Below are positions 36,952 through 47,544 of a stretch of DNA of 64,000 nucleotides, in pieces. The stretch lies in assembly GCA_002500745.1 (NCBI GenBank), contig DLST01000017.1, forward strand, positions 124,001-188,000, written 5' to 3'. A model generated the notes under the pieces. That model ran no database searches. It saw only the letters and a list, made by a program, of their open reading frames with translations, and was not told the origin of the DNA. The number at the start of each line of letters is the position of its first letter. Positions within the stretch are counted from its first letter, which is position 1. This DNA is from Sphingobacterium sp. UBA7855 (GTDB lineage Bacteria > Bacteroidota > Bacteroidia > Sphingobacteriales > Sphingobacteriaceae). Position numbers and translations under genes: made by a program.

Positions 36952-37824
36952 ATGCAGGCAGAAGAAAATCGTAAAATAATATTATTGAAAACCACATCGG
37001 TGGAGCAGTTCCCGGAAGGCTTCCAGTCCCGCTATCATGCACATATCTACTGCCAGCGCGGCAACGTCAAATTCAGGTTCAATGGTCAGCTATTCCACTG
37101 CAAGGCGGGCGAGTTTATTTTTTTGCTGGCAGGCAGTGAAGTTTCGGAGCTATCGCTGTCTAAAAATTTCATGGCAATTACCCTGTTTGTGGAAAAGGAC
37201 TTCTTACTGGACAATCTTCCTAACCTTACCTTGGGTATAGATTCGATTGTCCATCACCGGATAAGCCCGATTTTGCATCCGGATAATAAGGAAGACCGGG
37301 AAAAAATTCTAATGAATTTTCAATCCCTTAATGATAGATTTGAGGATACGGACCATCGATTTTACAACGAAGCATTAAAGCTACAGATGCAACTGTTTGT
37401 GCTGGAGATGTGGAGTATCTTTGCGGAACAGCTGGATCGGCGCAGGCGTTCGATGCAGTCGGGAACATTGTATGAAAGATTTGTACAACTGGTGGAGGAA
37501 CACTGCATGAAGGAACGCGAAGTACGTTTTTATAGTAATGCATTAAATATTACACCCAAATACCTGAACCAGATCTGCAAAGCCAATACGGGTGTTACAG
37601 CTTCGCAGTGGATACAGCGTTACACCAGGGAGCGGATTCTAGTCCTCCTTCGGGATAAGAACCTGAATATTTCCGAAATAGCCGATGAAATGGATTTTTC
37701 GAGCTATTCATTCTTTACCCGATATGTAAAAAAGCTATTGGGAGTAAGCCCAAGCGAATACAGGCAGCGGTTACAGGAACCGGCCGATAAATCAAAGAAA
37801 AAAAATAAGACCGCCCAAAAATGA
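36952..37824 (+). CDS. AraC-family transcriptional regulator
   Basis: The protein has 290 residues. The N-terminal cupin-like sensor has RYHAHIYCQRGNVKFRFNGQLFHCKAGEF. The C-terminal AraC domain has YSNALNITPKYLNQICKANTG and ISEIADEMDFSSYSFFTRYVKKLLG ending VSPSEYRQRL. It likely controls the divergent MFS gene. The Lys-rich tail (KKKNKTAQK) is encoded inside the left arm and loop of the terminator at 37803-37837, so gene end and terminator overlap. Confidence 0.88.
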   Translation: MQAEENRKIILLKTTSVEQFPEGFQSRYHAHIYCQRGNVKFRFNGQLFHCKAGEFIFLLAGSEVSELSLSKNFMAITLFVEKDFLLDNLPNLTLGIDSIVHHRISPILHPDNKEDREKILMNFQSLNDRFEDTDHRFYNEALKLQMQLFVLEMWSIFAEQLDRRRRSMQSGTLYERFVQLVEEHCMKEREVRFYSNALNITPKYLNQICKANTGVTASQWIQRYTRERILVLLRDKNLNISEIADEMDFSSYSFFTRYVKKLLGVSPSEYRQRLQEPADKSKKKNKTAQK

Positions 37825-37837
37825 GACGGTCTTATTT
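37803..37837. terminator. Bidirectional terminator between AraC and hydrolase copy 2
   Basis: The stem aaataagaccg / cggtcttattt encloses a 13-nt loop. A-rich and T-rich flanks let it work for both convergent genes. It overlaps the last codons of the AraC gene. Confidence 0.65.
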
Positions 37838-37859
37838 AACTTATGCAGTATAACCTTGT

Positions 37860-38975
37860 TTACTTCAAATTATCTTTGAAGAATTTTTCCAGTCTGTCGA
37901 ACGGGATTTTATCTTTTTGGTCGTATAAATCCACATGGTCGGCATCAGGGACGATGACCAATTCTTTCGGCTGCAAAGCCTGTTTGTAAACATCTTCCGA
38001 ATAATAGCGCGAGTGTGCATTTTCTCCCGCAATCAGCATAAGTGGACGTGGGGAAATCATATCCACATTGGTCATCATCGGGAAGCTGAAAAAGGACATC
38101 GGTGTGGTAGCCGTCCACGCTGTTGTGGAATTGATAGACCGTGGATGGAAGCCACGTGGTGTCCTGTAATAATCAAAGAATGCCTTTTGAACCGGGTCTG
38201 GATTTTCAGGCAAAGTTTCAGGAAGGACGCGATCTCCCTTTACCAGGCTACCTTTATCGTCAAACGGTACTTCATGGAAGCCTATCGCGGGTTTACCGTT
38301 CTCGGCATCCGCCCAGCGCTGCTGGCTTATGTAATCAATCACCTGTTGGCGTTGTTCTTTTGTGTAACTGTCTTTGTAGCTGCGGCTGATGCTCCGTGAC
38401 ATATCGTACATCGAAGCTGTAGCTACAGCCTTGATACGGCTGTCGCTGCCTGCCGCCGTAATGGCCATACCGCCCAGCCCGCATACACCTACTGCGCCGA
38501 TCTTACTTCGGTCAACATTCTTCAACAGACCGATGTAATCAACGGCCGCACTGAAATCTTCGGTAAAGATATCGGGCGATCCTACGTTCCGGACATCCCC
38601 GCCGCTTTCTCCTGTAAATGATGGGTCAAAAGCTAAGGTCACGAAACCACGTGAGGCCAGCTCGTTTGCATAAAAACCGGAGGATTGCTCCTTGACTGCA
38701 CCAAAAGGACCACTTACTACCAAAGCGGGAAGTTTCTGGTTATCTCTGTTTTTGGGTGTATATAAATCTCCGGTTACCGGAATGCCGTAACGGTTCTTGA
38801 ACGTTACCTTCTCCCGTGTTACGCCGTCATTCAGTTTGAATGTATAGGTATCTTCTGCGTTATCCATTTTTTCTGATTTTTGAGGTTGTTCCTTCTTATC
38901 TTCCGTTTTCTGCGGCTGTTGGCACGCTCCTAATGCCGTCAGGATGGCCATCATTATTATCGTTAATTGTTTCAT
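37860..38975 (-). CDS. Exported alpha/beta hydrolase, copy 2 (lipoprotein)
   Basis: The protein has 371 residues with a lipobox (LTALGACQQP). It shares YTPK, VSGPFGAVKEQSSGFYAN, AFDPSFTGESGGDVRN, GVCGLGGMAITAA (Cys at the nucleophile position) and DADHVDLYDQKDK with the copy at 34422. It carries an extra segment of about 20 residues (around FHEVPFDDKGSLVKGDRVLP). The gene lies in the same direction as the aldo/keto reductase, cupin, alcohol dehydrogenase and SDR genes upstream. The substrate is unknown. Confidence 0.82.
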   Translation of the reverse strand: MKQLTIIMMAILTALGACQQPQKTEDKKEQPQKSEKMDNAEDTYTFKLNDGVTREKVTFKNRYGIPVTGDLYTPKNRDNQKLPALVVSGPFGAVKEQSSGFYANELASRGFVTLAFDPSFTGESGGDVRNVGSPDIFTEDFSAAVDYIGLLKNVDRSKIGAVGVCGLGGMAITAAGSDSRIKAVATASMYDMSRSISRSYKDSYTKEQRQQVIDYISQQRWADAENGKPAIGFHEVPFDDKGSLVKGDRVLPETLPENPDPVQKAFFDYYRTPRGFHPRSINSTTAWTATTPMSFFSFPMMTNVDMISPRPLMLIAGENAHSRYYSEDVYKQALQPKELVIVPDADHVDLYDQKDKIPFDRLEKFFKDNLK

Positions 38976-39092
38976 TGCTATCCTCTTTTAAGTTGTTAAA
39001 ATTATTTCAAAAATGATGCCTTCATACTGTTATCCGGTTTTATAACGGCTACGTTGTCCCATCGCAACCGATTTGTACTAGGTACCGGTCCA

Positions 39093-40433
<1,341 letters not shown>

Positions 40434-40469
40434 TTAAAATACCCGCCGATGGAAAACGGATGATTGACC

Positions 40470-40988
40470 TTAATTTTTAGCCTTGTTGTATTCTTCGTCT
40501 GTAACGGGCTCCATCCACTCGACAATTCCTTTTTCTGTGTTGGGGACGATATACAATTGCTGTAAACCCACATCATGACTGGCCCCATGCCAATGCTTTA
40601 CATTGGGCGGACATTTGACAACATCACCTTTTTTGATGATTTCTATAGGTTGTCCTTTAATTTGGTGGTAACCAACTCCATCAGTAATAATCAATATCTG
40701 CCCGGAAGGGTGCGTATGCCAATTGCTTCTTGCACCGGGTTCAAAGTAAACATTGCCTGCGACTGTCGTGTAAATGGAATCTTCGCTGACCAATCCAAAA
40801 GGATATGCATTTCCGGTAAATAGATCTTTGGAACCCGGTTCTCCTTTTGGAAAAATAAAATCAGTTTCTTTTTTGCCGGTTTGTATGCTTTCCTGTGCCG
40901 CGTCCTTCCTGGTCTGGTTGCAGGCCGTCAATGCAAAAAGACCTGCTGTGAGGACTGCAAACAAAATTTTTTTGATCTGTGTTTTCAT
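40470..40988 (-). CDS. Cupin-domain lipoprotein
   Basis: The protein has 172 residues with a lipobox (FALTACNQ). The cupin motif 1 is SNWHTHPSGQILIITDG and motif 2 is GDVVKCPPNVKHWHGA; together they give the His set for one metal. Such small cupins accompany aldo/keto reductases and SDRs in Bacteroidota and Proteobacteria gene clusters linked to quinone or aldehyde handling. No catalytic role can be assigned from sequence alone. Confidence 0.85.
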   Translation of the reverse strand: MKTQIKKILFAVLTAGLFALTACNQTRKDAAQESIQTGKKETDFIFPKGEPGSKDLFTGNAYPFGLVSEDSIYTTVAGNVYFEPGARSNWHTHPSGQILIITDGVGYHQIKGQPIEIIKKGDVVKCPPNVKHWHGASHDVGLQQLYIVPNTEKGIVEWMEPVTDEEYNKAKN

Positions 40989-41202
40989 GAATTTGTGTTT
41001 TATAATTTAACTTAAAACCAACTGTTATTTCCTTTAATCCAATGTGGATGACTAAGGATGGGCTCTAAGTCACCCTTTAATTCCACATGGTACAAATGTA
41101 ACCACTAAAAAAAGTTTCTATGTTACATATTTTACAGCAATAATGTCACATATCAAACTTTAGACATTGCGTTTTTTTAGATCTATTGCAGATCCTTTTT
41201 CA

Positions 41203-42258
41203 TCAATTTTTCAAACTTTCCATATCAATAACAAAACGATACTTAACATCGCCTTTCAAGAGACGTCCATAAGCCGAATTTATATCCTGCATTTTTATAA
41301 GTTCGATATCAGATACAATGTTATGCTGTCCGCAGAAATCAAGCATCTCTTGCGTTTCTGCAATACCCCCGATCATTGAACCTGAAAAACTTCTACGTGC
41401 GGGTATCAGGCTGAATGGAGCAACGGGAAGCGGATTTTCAGGAGCACCGACAAGCGTAAGTTGCCCATCCCTTTTCAGCAAGGCCAGATACGCGTTTATA
41501 TCATGTTGAGCAGATACACAATCCAGTATAAAATGTAGCGTACCAGCATTATTCTTCATCTGCTCTTCATCTGTAGAGCGTATTACCTCGTCTGCTCCCA
41601 AACGTTTGGCGTCTTCTATTTTTGAACTGGAAGTCGTGATTACCACCACATACGCTCCCATAGCTTTAGCTATTTTTACACCCATATGCCCCAATCCGCC
41701 AATGCCGACAATACCCACTTTCATTCCTACACCGATATTCCAATGTCTTAGTGGCGAGTAGGTGGTAATGCCTGCACATAGTAACGGGGCTGTCGCTGCC
41801 AGATCCAAATTTTCAGGGATATGTAACACAAAGTCTTCGTCCACCACTACCCGTTCAGAATAGCCACCAAAGGTTTGCTCGTTCAAATATCTCTCATGTC
41901 CGTTATAGGTCTGGACATTTCCGGCCTCGCAATATTGCTCCAATCCTTCCTTACAACTTTCACACTCTCTGCAACTATCCACCATGCAGCCAACTCCTGC
42001 AAGGTCGCCTACTTTGAATTTGGTAACATTGTCGCCCACTTTCGTAATACGTCCTACAATTTCATGTCCGGGTACGTTCGGGTAAACCGTTCCGTGCCAT
42101 TCGTTGCGTGCAGTGTGTAAATCAGAATGACAAACGCCACAATATAAGATGTCTATTTCCACATCCTTTGCCGTTACTTCGCGGCGTTTGATGCTTAACG
42201 GTTTTAAATCTTCGGTGGGAGCTTCTGTCCCAAACGCTTTTACAATCTGTGTATTCAT
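41203..42258 (-). CDS. Zinc-dependent NAD(P) alcohol dehydrogenase (YahK/CAD-like)
   Basis: The protein has 351 residues. Catalytic-zinc ligands are in CGVCHSDLH and GHEIVG. Structural-zinc Cys are in CMVDSCRECESCKEGLEQYC. The Rossmann motif is GIGGLGHMGVKIAKAMG. The order and spacing fit the cinnamyl-alcohol/aldehyde reductase branch (YahK-like), which reduces aldehydes with NADPH. It is part of the run of redox genes between 37.8 and 43.2 kb. Confidence 0.9.
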   Translation of the reverse strand: MNTQIVKAFGTEAPTEDLKPLSIKRREVTAKDVEIDILYCGVCHSDLHTARNEWHGTVYPNVPGHEIVGRITKVGDNVTKFKVGDLAGVGCMVDSCRECESCKEGLEQYCEAGNVQTYNGHERYLNEQTFGGYSERVVVDEDFVLHIPENLDLAATAPLLCAGITTYSPLRHWNIGVGMKVGIVGIGGLGHMGVKIAKAMGAYVVVITTSSSKIEDAKRLGADEVIRSTDEEQMKNNAGTLHFILDCVSAQHDINAYLALLKRDGQLTLVGAPENPLPVAPFSLIPARRSFSGSMIGGIAETQEMLDFCGQHNIVSDIELIKMQDINSAYGRLLKGDVKYRFVIDMESLKN

Positions 42259-42425
42259 ATAATTTCTTTTTATAAATGTTGCTATTTTAGAATAAGTGTT
42301 ATTCGTCAGTTATTTAAGTCCTTCTGAAGAGCCAGTTATGAAAATTCTTGCCATTTGCTTAGATTCCTGCCTACTTATTTTTCTGATATTGGCGAAGCCA
42401 TATCTATCTGATCACAAACGTTATT

Positions 42426-43214
42426 TTATAAGGTTTGACCGCCATCCGCTACCAGCGTATGGCCAGTGACAAATGCTCCTGTATCTGTACACAACCAGAG
42501 CACTGCACTAGCAATCTCTTCGGGTTTTCCCATTCTGCCTACAGGCTCCTGGGCGATAACGTTTTTGCGACCCTCATCCGTGTTACCCGTAAATCTGTCC
42601 ATCATCGGGGTATCAATAATGCCCGGAGCAACAACATTGATGCGGATTTTATCAGCCGCATAATCCAGCGCGGCAGATTTGGTCATCCCGATGACCGCGT
42701 GCTTCGTAGCGGCATAAACAGCTTGATCCTTAAACCCTTTCACACCTGCACCGGAAGAAGTGTTTACAATTACGCCCCCGCCGTTTTTCAACAATAAGGG
42801 GATTTCGTATTTCATACCGAGGAAGACGCCTTTCAGGTTAATGTTTACCAGTCTGTCAAATTCTTCTTCGCTTGTTTCCGCCAACAGAGAATGCGGCTGC
42901 TCAATACCCGCATTGTTGAACGCAAAGTCGAGTTTGCCAAAGATTTCTATTGTTTTGCCCAAAGCGTTTTTTATATCATCGGCTTTTTGTACATCGCAGG
43001 TCACGGCAATCGCATCGCCGCCCTGTTTCTTGATAGTGTTTACAGCCTTTTCATTGTCGGCTTCCGTCCTGCCTGCAATGACAACTTTTGCTCCGTGATT
43101 TGCAAAAGCAAGTGCAGTTGCAAAACCAATCCCTGTTGCACCGCCTGTAATAAACGCAACCTTTCCTTTGAACTGGTCGCCAAATTGTACTGTTGTATTT
43201 TTATTTTCGGCCAT
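42426..43214 (-). CDS. Short-chain dehydrogenase/reductase (SDR)
   Basis: The protein has 262 residues. Cofactor site ITGGATGIGFATA, NNAGIEQ, catalytic Ser in NTSSGAG and Tyr/Lys in YAATK. The C-terminus GHTLVADGGQTL is the classical SDR ending. It is distinct from the SDR at 23055. The substrate is unknown; it is in line with the other redox genes of the cargo block. Confidence 0.9.
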   Translation of the reverse strand: MAENKNTTVQFGDQFKGKVAFITGGATGIGFATALAFANHGAKVVIAGRTEADNEKAVNTIKKQGGDAIAVTCDVQKADDIKNALGKTIEIFGKLDFAFNNAGIEQPHSLLAETSEEEFDRLVNINLKGVFLGMKYEIPLLLKNGGGVIVNTSSGAGVKGFKDQAVYAATKHAVIGMTKSAALDYAADKIRINVVAPGIIDTPMMDRFTGNTDEGRKNVIAQEPVGRMGKPEEIASAVLWLCTDTGAFVTGHTLVADGGQTL

Positions 43215-43252
43215 AGTTTTATATTTTAAATGTTAAACGTTTTTCAACTTAC

Positions 43253-44315
43253 TTAAGTTTTCGGTACAAGGTTGATGACCTGTACTTCGTTAAATGTTCC
43301 CAATCTCATCCACGGACCAAAGGTTCCTGCTCCCTGTGATACCAATAGCGTGGTTTCGTCTATTTGGTGTTGTCCTTTAGACAGGGGAAATCTGTACCGG
43401 ATAATGGCAGTGCCGGGAAAGAACTGGCCTGCGTGCGTATGCCCTGAAAGCATCAGGTCAGCCCCGCCGTCGGCTACATACTGCATACCTACCGGACTAT
43501 GGTGTACCACAACCGTAGGCTTGTTGTTGTCCCTGACGATTTTTGGCAGTTCTTCCTTAATGGTCAGGTCGTTCACAATGTGGGCATCGTATGTTTCCCG
43601 GTCTGCGTTCATATACTCCAAGCCTATCAACTGTATGTCATGTGTTTCTATCATTTCACTTCGTACGATCTTTATGCCTGCATCTTCGATTAACTTCAAC
43701 GCTTTATCCGTGTCCATATAGAACTCATGGTTGCCTGTGGTAAAATACTGCTCGGCCTCTACAGTCTTGAAAAGGTTGAACAGTTCGGGTTTGAGTGCAA
43801 TATCGCTGTCTACTAGGTCGCCATTGTATAGTACGATGTCCGGTTTTTCCTCTTCGATTACCTGCAATATTTTTTTCAGATACGCTTCGCCCCTTTGCGT
43901 TCCTAAATGAATGTCGGGCAAGTGAATGATTTTAACTGCCCTATCTAATCCTGTAACGGGCAGGTGATGGTAGGTGGTGGTAAATGATAAGGCATTGACA
44001 AATCCCCAAGCGACAAGAATGGCGGATAATGAAATGCCGATGATCCCGATCGGACGTTTGGGCAATCGTTTCAGTAATTGCAGGGGATGTGTCAAGAGCA
44101 GGAAAAAAACCAAGCACATTAAACAATATGGCTGTAAAGGGGTTGTCATTGGTGTAAATCCCTTTGTTCAGGATGAGCATATATGCACCGAATATCAAAG
44201 CCACCGCAAACCGCCACAGCCATACTTTACGCACAACGGAAAGTTGTCGCAACCTATATGGAATATACCATATAGAAATGAGCATTAAGGCCCAAGCTAT
44301 TATCGTCAATATCAT
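43253..44315 (-). pseudogene. Membrane metallophosphoesterase, frameshifted in an A7/T7 tract
   Basis: Two overlapping frames together give one gene. The upstream frame (ATG at 44315) encodes three hydrophobic segments and reaches NPFTAILFNVLGFF. The downstream frame picks up with LLLTHPLQLLKRLPKRP and encodes the phosphoesterase: HLPDIHLG, YNGDLVDSD, TTGNHEFY, VVHHSP and LSGHTHAGQFFPG. The switch is at a run of seven A (44103-44109, + strand); six would keep one frame of about 353 residues. This may be a sequencing error, a real mutation or phase variation. A shorter start inside the second frame could still give the catalytic domain. Confidence 0.75.
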
Positions 44316-44347
44316 ATTTGTTCTCTTTATTTTTCATTTCGCTGTTC

Positions 44348-44914
44348 TTAAATTCCCTTAAGGATTTTTGCTGGAACTCCGCCTACGACCATATTGTCCG
44401 GAACGTCTTTTGAAACAATGGCTCCGGCAGCAACTACTGCATTTTCGCCAATGGTTACACCTGGCAATATGGTTGCTCCCGCACCGATCCAGGCGTTCTT
44501 TTTGATGTGAATTCGCCCAGGAACAAGTGCTTGTCTATCCTCTGGAGAGATAGGGTGCCCTTCTGATAATAAACTAACATTGGGAGCTATCAAAACATTG
44601 TCTTCTATGACAATACCCCCCAAATCAAGCATTGTGCAATCGAAATTGATAAAAACGTTTTTCCCGATTTTGGTGTTCTTCCCATAATTGATGTTCAATG
44701 GAGGAAATATTGTTGTGCTTTCTTCTATTTCGTTACCAGTAATCTGGCTTAACAATTCCCTGATTTCTGTTGAGTCAGACGAATTATTCATCTGCACCAT
44801 CAATTTCCTGGTAAGAAACGAAGCTTCACGCATTCTATAGGCTTCTGGGTCGCTTGGCAGAATGGTTTCACCGTTTCTCAATCGCTCAAATATATCTTTC
44901 ACTGTATTTTCCAT
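44348..44914 (-). CDS. Maltose O-acetyltransferase-type sugar acetyltransferase
   Basis: The protein has 188 residues. An N-terminal helical acetyltransferase-associated domain ([20 protein letters not shown]) is followed by left-handed beta-helix hexapeptide repeats: [33 protein letters not shown], and [19 protein letters not shown]. The ending [14 protein letters not shown] is typical. The catalytic His lies in SEGHP. It is the last cargo gene before the relaxase; the acceptor is unknown. Confidence 0.9.
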   Translation of the reverse strand: MENTVKDIFERLRNGETILPSDPEAYRMREASFLTRKLMVQMNNSSDSTEIRELLSQITGNEIEESTTIFPPLNINYGKNTKIGKNVFINFDCTMLDLGGIVIEDNVLIAPNVSLLSEGHPISPEDRQALVPGRIHIKKNAWIGAGATILPGVTIGENAVVAAGAIVSKDVPDNMVVGGVPAKILKGI

Positions 44915-45052
44915 TTTATTATTCTATTGATTATAATACAAAATTAAAAAGAAAACGCCGCAGTGACCTTACTAGGAAGCTCAAATACCTTTTCTTAAAA
45001 GCTCATCTCATATTTCCGTTGATGAAAAGTTCTAATTAAAACTTAGAATAAA

Positions 45053-46348
45053 TCACGGGTGACTTAAAGGCCTTTTACGCTTTCTTTTCTTCATCTGGTT
45101 TGCAAAAGCCAGCTCGTCGTAATCTTCGCCTTGTGCATCGGGAAGCAACCCGCCGAATCCTTCAATTAAGCCCTCTTCGTGTTTTTCAGAAGTATTCAGG
45201 AAGTCGAATAATTGATGAGGTTTTTCCACTGGTAATTCTACCGTATCATTTAATCGGTATATTTTTGATTGTTGTATGATATGCTCATTAATCTTCGGTT
45301 TGATGTTATTGTTCCAATAATCATCAAACGTATTTGCAGAAAGTTCTTTTCCTAATCTTGAACCGTTCCAAACCGTTTTGGAATTGTGGTCAATAAATGT
45401 TATCCCGTAAATACGTCCCGTGTCATTTCTACGTACCATGACATTAATGCCCTGTTCGGTTAGTTTCCTTTTAAAAGCCATCTCGTCATTTGTTGATTTC
45501 AGGGCAATGGTTACCGCTGCTTTAATGGTTGGCCTTATGGGGTGGTCTGTTAACTTTTCTTTGCATTTCGCAAAATGTAATTCTAAAACTGGAAACCCTG
45601 CATTCTTGCCGAACAGAGAAGCCTTGAACGGATGTCCGGTTCTTTCTCCTTTTTCATTTAATGGAATATATAATAAACCTTGTTGCATTTTACCATGTAG
45701 TTCGCCCTCTACTTTTTCAGTGGTTACATTGAATAGTGAAAGCAGCGCATTATATTCACCCAAAGTCTGAAACTGGTAATACTGAAGCAAGTGGCGGACA
45801 ACTGAAGCAATCTGACTCTTTACATCGCCCGCCCGATAATCAACCGGACGGAAGATCCTATCATTCTGCTGGTGCTCTTTGTTTGTGGCCGGTATCAGCC
45901 TATACTTATTTTCCAAATCTCGGCACACTTTCATAGACCGTCTTTTCTCGAATTTATCTGGAATTTTCACCCCTCCTTCATCTACGCAAACTGATACAAT
46001 GTGGATATGGCTACGGTCTATATCAGTATGCTTGAACACCACAAAAGGCTGTTCGCCATAACCCATTTCCCGCATGTATATTTCGGCCATTCCCCTAAAC
46101 CTATCATCACTTACTTCATCTTTTGGATCAGGGTTAAGTGAAATATGCAACGTATGCTTTTCTGTATTTCGGTTAGCGACGAGATACGGCTCGAAAGATT
46201 GTTTTAATTGTGCAACCGAATACTGTCCATTTGATGTTTCAATTATCTTATTAGTAAACAGAATTTGTCCGTTTTCTTTCTCCACTTTTAACTGATTGTA
46301 TGCCAGAGCACCGTATAGATTACTGCTTCTTCCGATTTTCGCTACCAT
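45053..46348 (-). CDS. Relaxase / mobilization nuclease
   Basis: The protein has 431 residues. The N-terminal relaxase domain has a likely catalytic Tyr in LYGALAYNQLKV, HTLHISLNP, and the metal-binding His motif DRSHIHIVSV. This is the MobP-type layout of Bacteroidota conjugative elements. It nicks DNA at oriT and pilots it to the recipient. The gene overlaps the accessory mobilization gene by 29 bp. It appears intact. Confidence 0.92.
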   Translation of the reverse strand: MVAKIGRSSNLYGALAYNQLKVEKENGQILFTNKIIETSNGQYSVAQLKQSFEPYLVANRNTEKHTLHISLNPDPKDEVSDDRFRGMAEIYMREMGYGEQPFVVFKHTDIDRSHIHIVSVCVDEGGVKIPDKFEKRRSMKVCRDLENKYRLIPATNKEHQQNDRIFRPVDYRAGDVKSQIASVVRHLLQYYQFQTLGEYNALLSLFNVTTEKVEGELHGKMQQGLLYIPLNEKGERTGHPFKASLFGKNAGFPVLELHFAKCKEKLTDHPIRPTIKAAVTIALKSTNDEMAFKRKLTEQGINVMVRRNDTGRIYGITFIDHNSKTVWNGSRLGKELSANTFDDYWNNNIKPKINEHIIQQSKIYRLNDTVELPVEKPHQLFDFLNTSEKHEEGLIEGFGGLLPDAQGEDYDELAFANQMKKRKRKRPLSHP

Positions 46349-46790
46349 TTCTAATGCTGTTTTTCAGGTGTTTTGTATCAAATTCTTCTGTTAACTGAAC
46401 AATTTTTTTGCATAATACTGCCATTTCAATCGTCTGTTTTTCTAGTTTGTACAGAAAAGCTGCCGCCTTTTTCTCCGAAAAATGTCGGTACAACAACTTC
46501 ACTACCTGATTATAATTCACGCCTACGGATCGGAATTGGCTGTGAAACGACGTTAACCGCATATAAAAATCAACCGTCCCTTTGTCAATTTTGACCGCTT
46601 TCATTTCCTTACTAAACAGCAGAGAAATGATAAACTTTGCTTTATTGGGCATTCCCGATGATTCAAAAAGCGATAAAAGTTTGGCGTTTTCCTCTTCTGT
46701 AAGACGGAAAACGTGGCGATGGATGCTTGGGTCGGTCTTAGCTCTCCGTCCGCCCTTACTCCGTTTTTTGTTAGTGTTCTCGTTCATCAT
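46320..46790 (-). CDS. Mobilization accessory protein (MobA/MobC-like)
   Basis: The protein has 156 residues from ATG at 46790 (MMNENTNKKRSKGGRRAKT). A TTG at 46814 could extend it by eight residues. The ribbon-helix-helix-like start (HVFRLTEEENAKLLSLFESS) and the segment FRSVGVNYNQVVKLL are typical of the relaxosome protein encoded before Bacteroidota relaxases. It likely binds oriT and helps relaxase loading. Its end overlaps the relaxase start, which suggests coupling. Confidence 0.85.
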   Translation of the reverse strand: MMNENTNKKRSKGGRRAKTDPSIHRHVFRLTEEENAKLLSLFESSGMPNKAKFIISLLFSKEMKAVKIDKGTVDFYMRLTSFHSQFRSVGVNYNQVVKLLYRHFSEKKAAAFLYKLEKQTIEMAVLCKKIVQLTEEFDTKHLKNSIRNGSENRKKQ

Positions 46791-46851
46791 AAATCCATTT
46801 TTAAATCCACACAAAAACCCTGACTTCGGAAGGTCTTTCTAAGCCCCTGCG

Positions 46852-46907
46852 GGCAAGTTGTTTTGAGGCACTAACTCGGTTTCGAGTGCCTCAAAACACA
46901 ACTTGCC
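46852..46907. other. Candidate oriT: long imperfect hairpin upstream of the mobilization genes
   Basis: Arms 46852-46872 (GGCAAGTTGTTTTGAGGCACT) and 46885-46907 pair over 21 bp with a 2-nt bulge, around a 12-nt loop. It lies about 60 bp before the start of the mobilization gene, in the 730-bp gap that separates the leftward mob genes from the rightward ParA gene. This is where related elements carry oriT. A role as terminator is unlikely, because neither side has a T tract. The nick site cannot be placed from sequence alone. Confidence 0.5.
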
Positions 46908-47154
46908 GTGTTCCGGTGAACACAAAAATCCGCCCTGGGGGCGGATTAAATAAAACAGGGAAAAACGGCTCTTGGCCGTTCAACTTATTACCGTATTTAC
47001 CAAGATGCTTTTGCATAAGCCTGTTATAAAAATTCATTTTACAAAGTAAAACCCTCTCTTGGAGAGTATTGCTAAGCAATACCCGGACAAACACCGCCTT
47101 TGCACGCCAAACACTACCACTCTCATAAAAGCACATAGGTAACTGCATTTATTT

Positions 47155-47510
47155 GTACCTGTAATCAGATGTAGGTAGGTAGAGATGTTGGCAGGTAGTT
47201 TCTGAGTTACGGCTGTATTTATCTACGCAGCGATGCAGATAACAAAGTGAGAATATACATAAGCAGTTAATCCTGCCCATAGATATAAATGCAGGTATTC
47301 CGGTAAATAACTGCTTGCAGATTAGCATATATACCGATGCGCAAATGTAATTGAACAGGTATCCCGCTATGCACATCGCTACCTGAAATTGTATTGACAT
47401 ACCGGAGTAGTCAATTAGGGAAATACAGGCGCAACCTGGTGAGCAAGTAGCCGCAAAATCACCTGCATGCAGATAGAGGAAGATAACTACCGGCATAATT
47501 GCCTGCGTAG
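47155..47510. repeat. Degenerate GCAGGTA / TACCTGC repeats upstream of the ParA gene
   Basis: Copies in both orientations include gcaggtag (47191), gcaggtat (47291), acaggtat (47355), tacctg near 47155 and 47380, acctgg (47434), acctgc (47461) and cctgcg (47502). Spacing is irregular. They could be a partition or regulatory site for the ParA protein that follows. A leftward open frame across this region runs into the ParA gene and is judged spurious. Confidence 0.3.
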
Positions 47511-47544
47511 ATAAGTAAGGATAAGTAATTAAAAACAGTAAGAA

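Noticed and set aside
47155..47510. CRISPR array
   Set aside because: The repeats are short, degenerate, in both orientations and irregularly spaced. No cas gene is present in the window.
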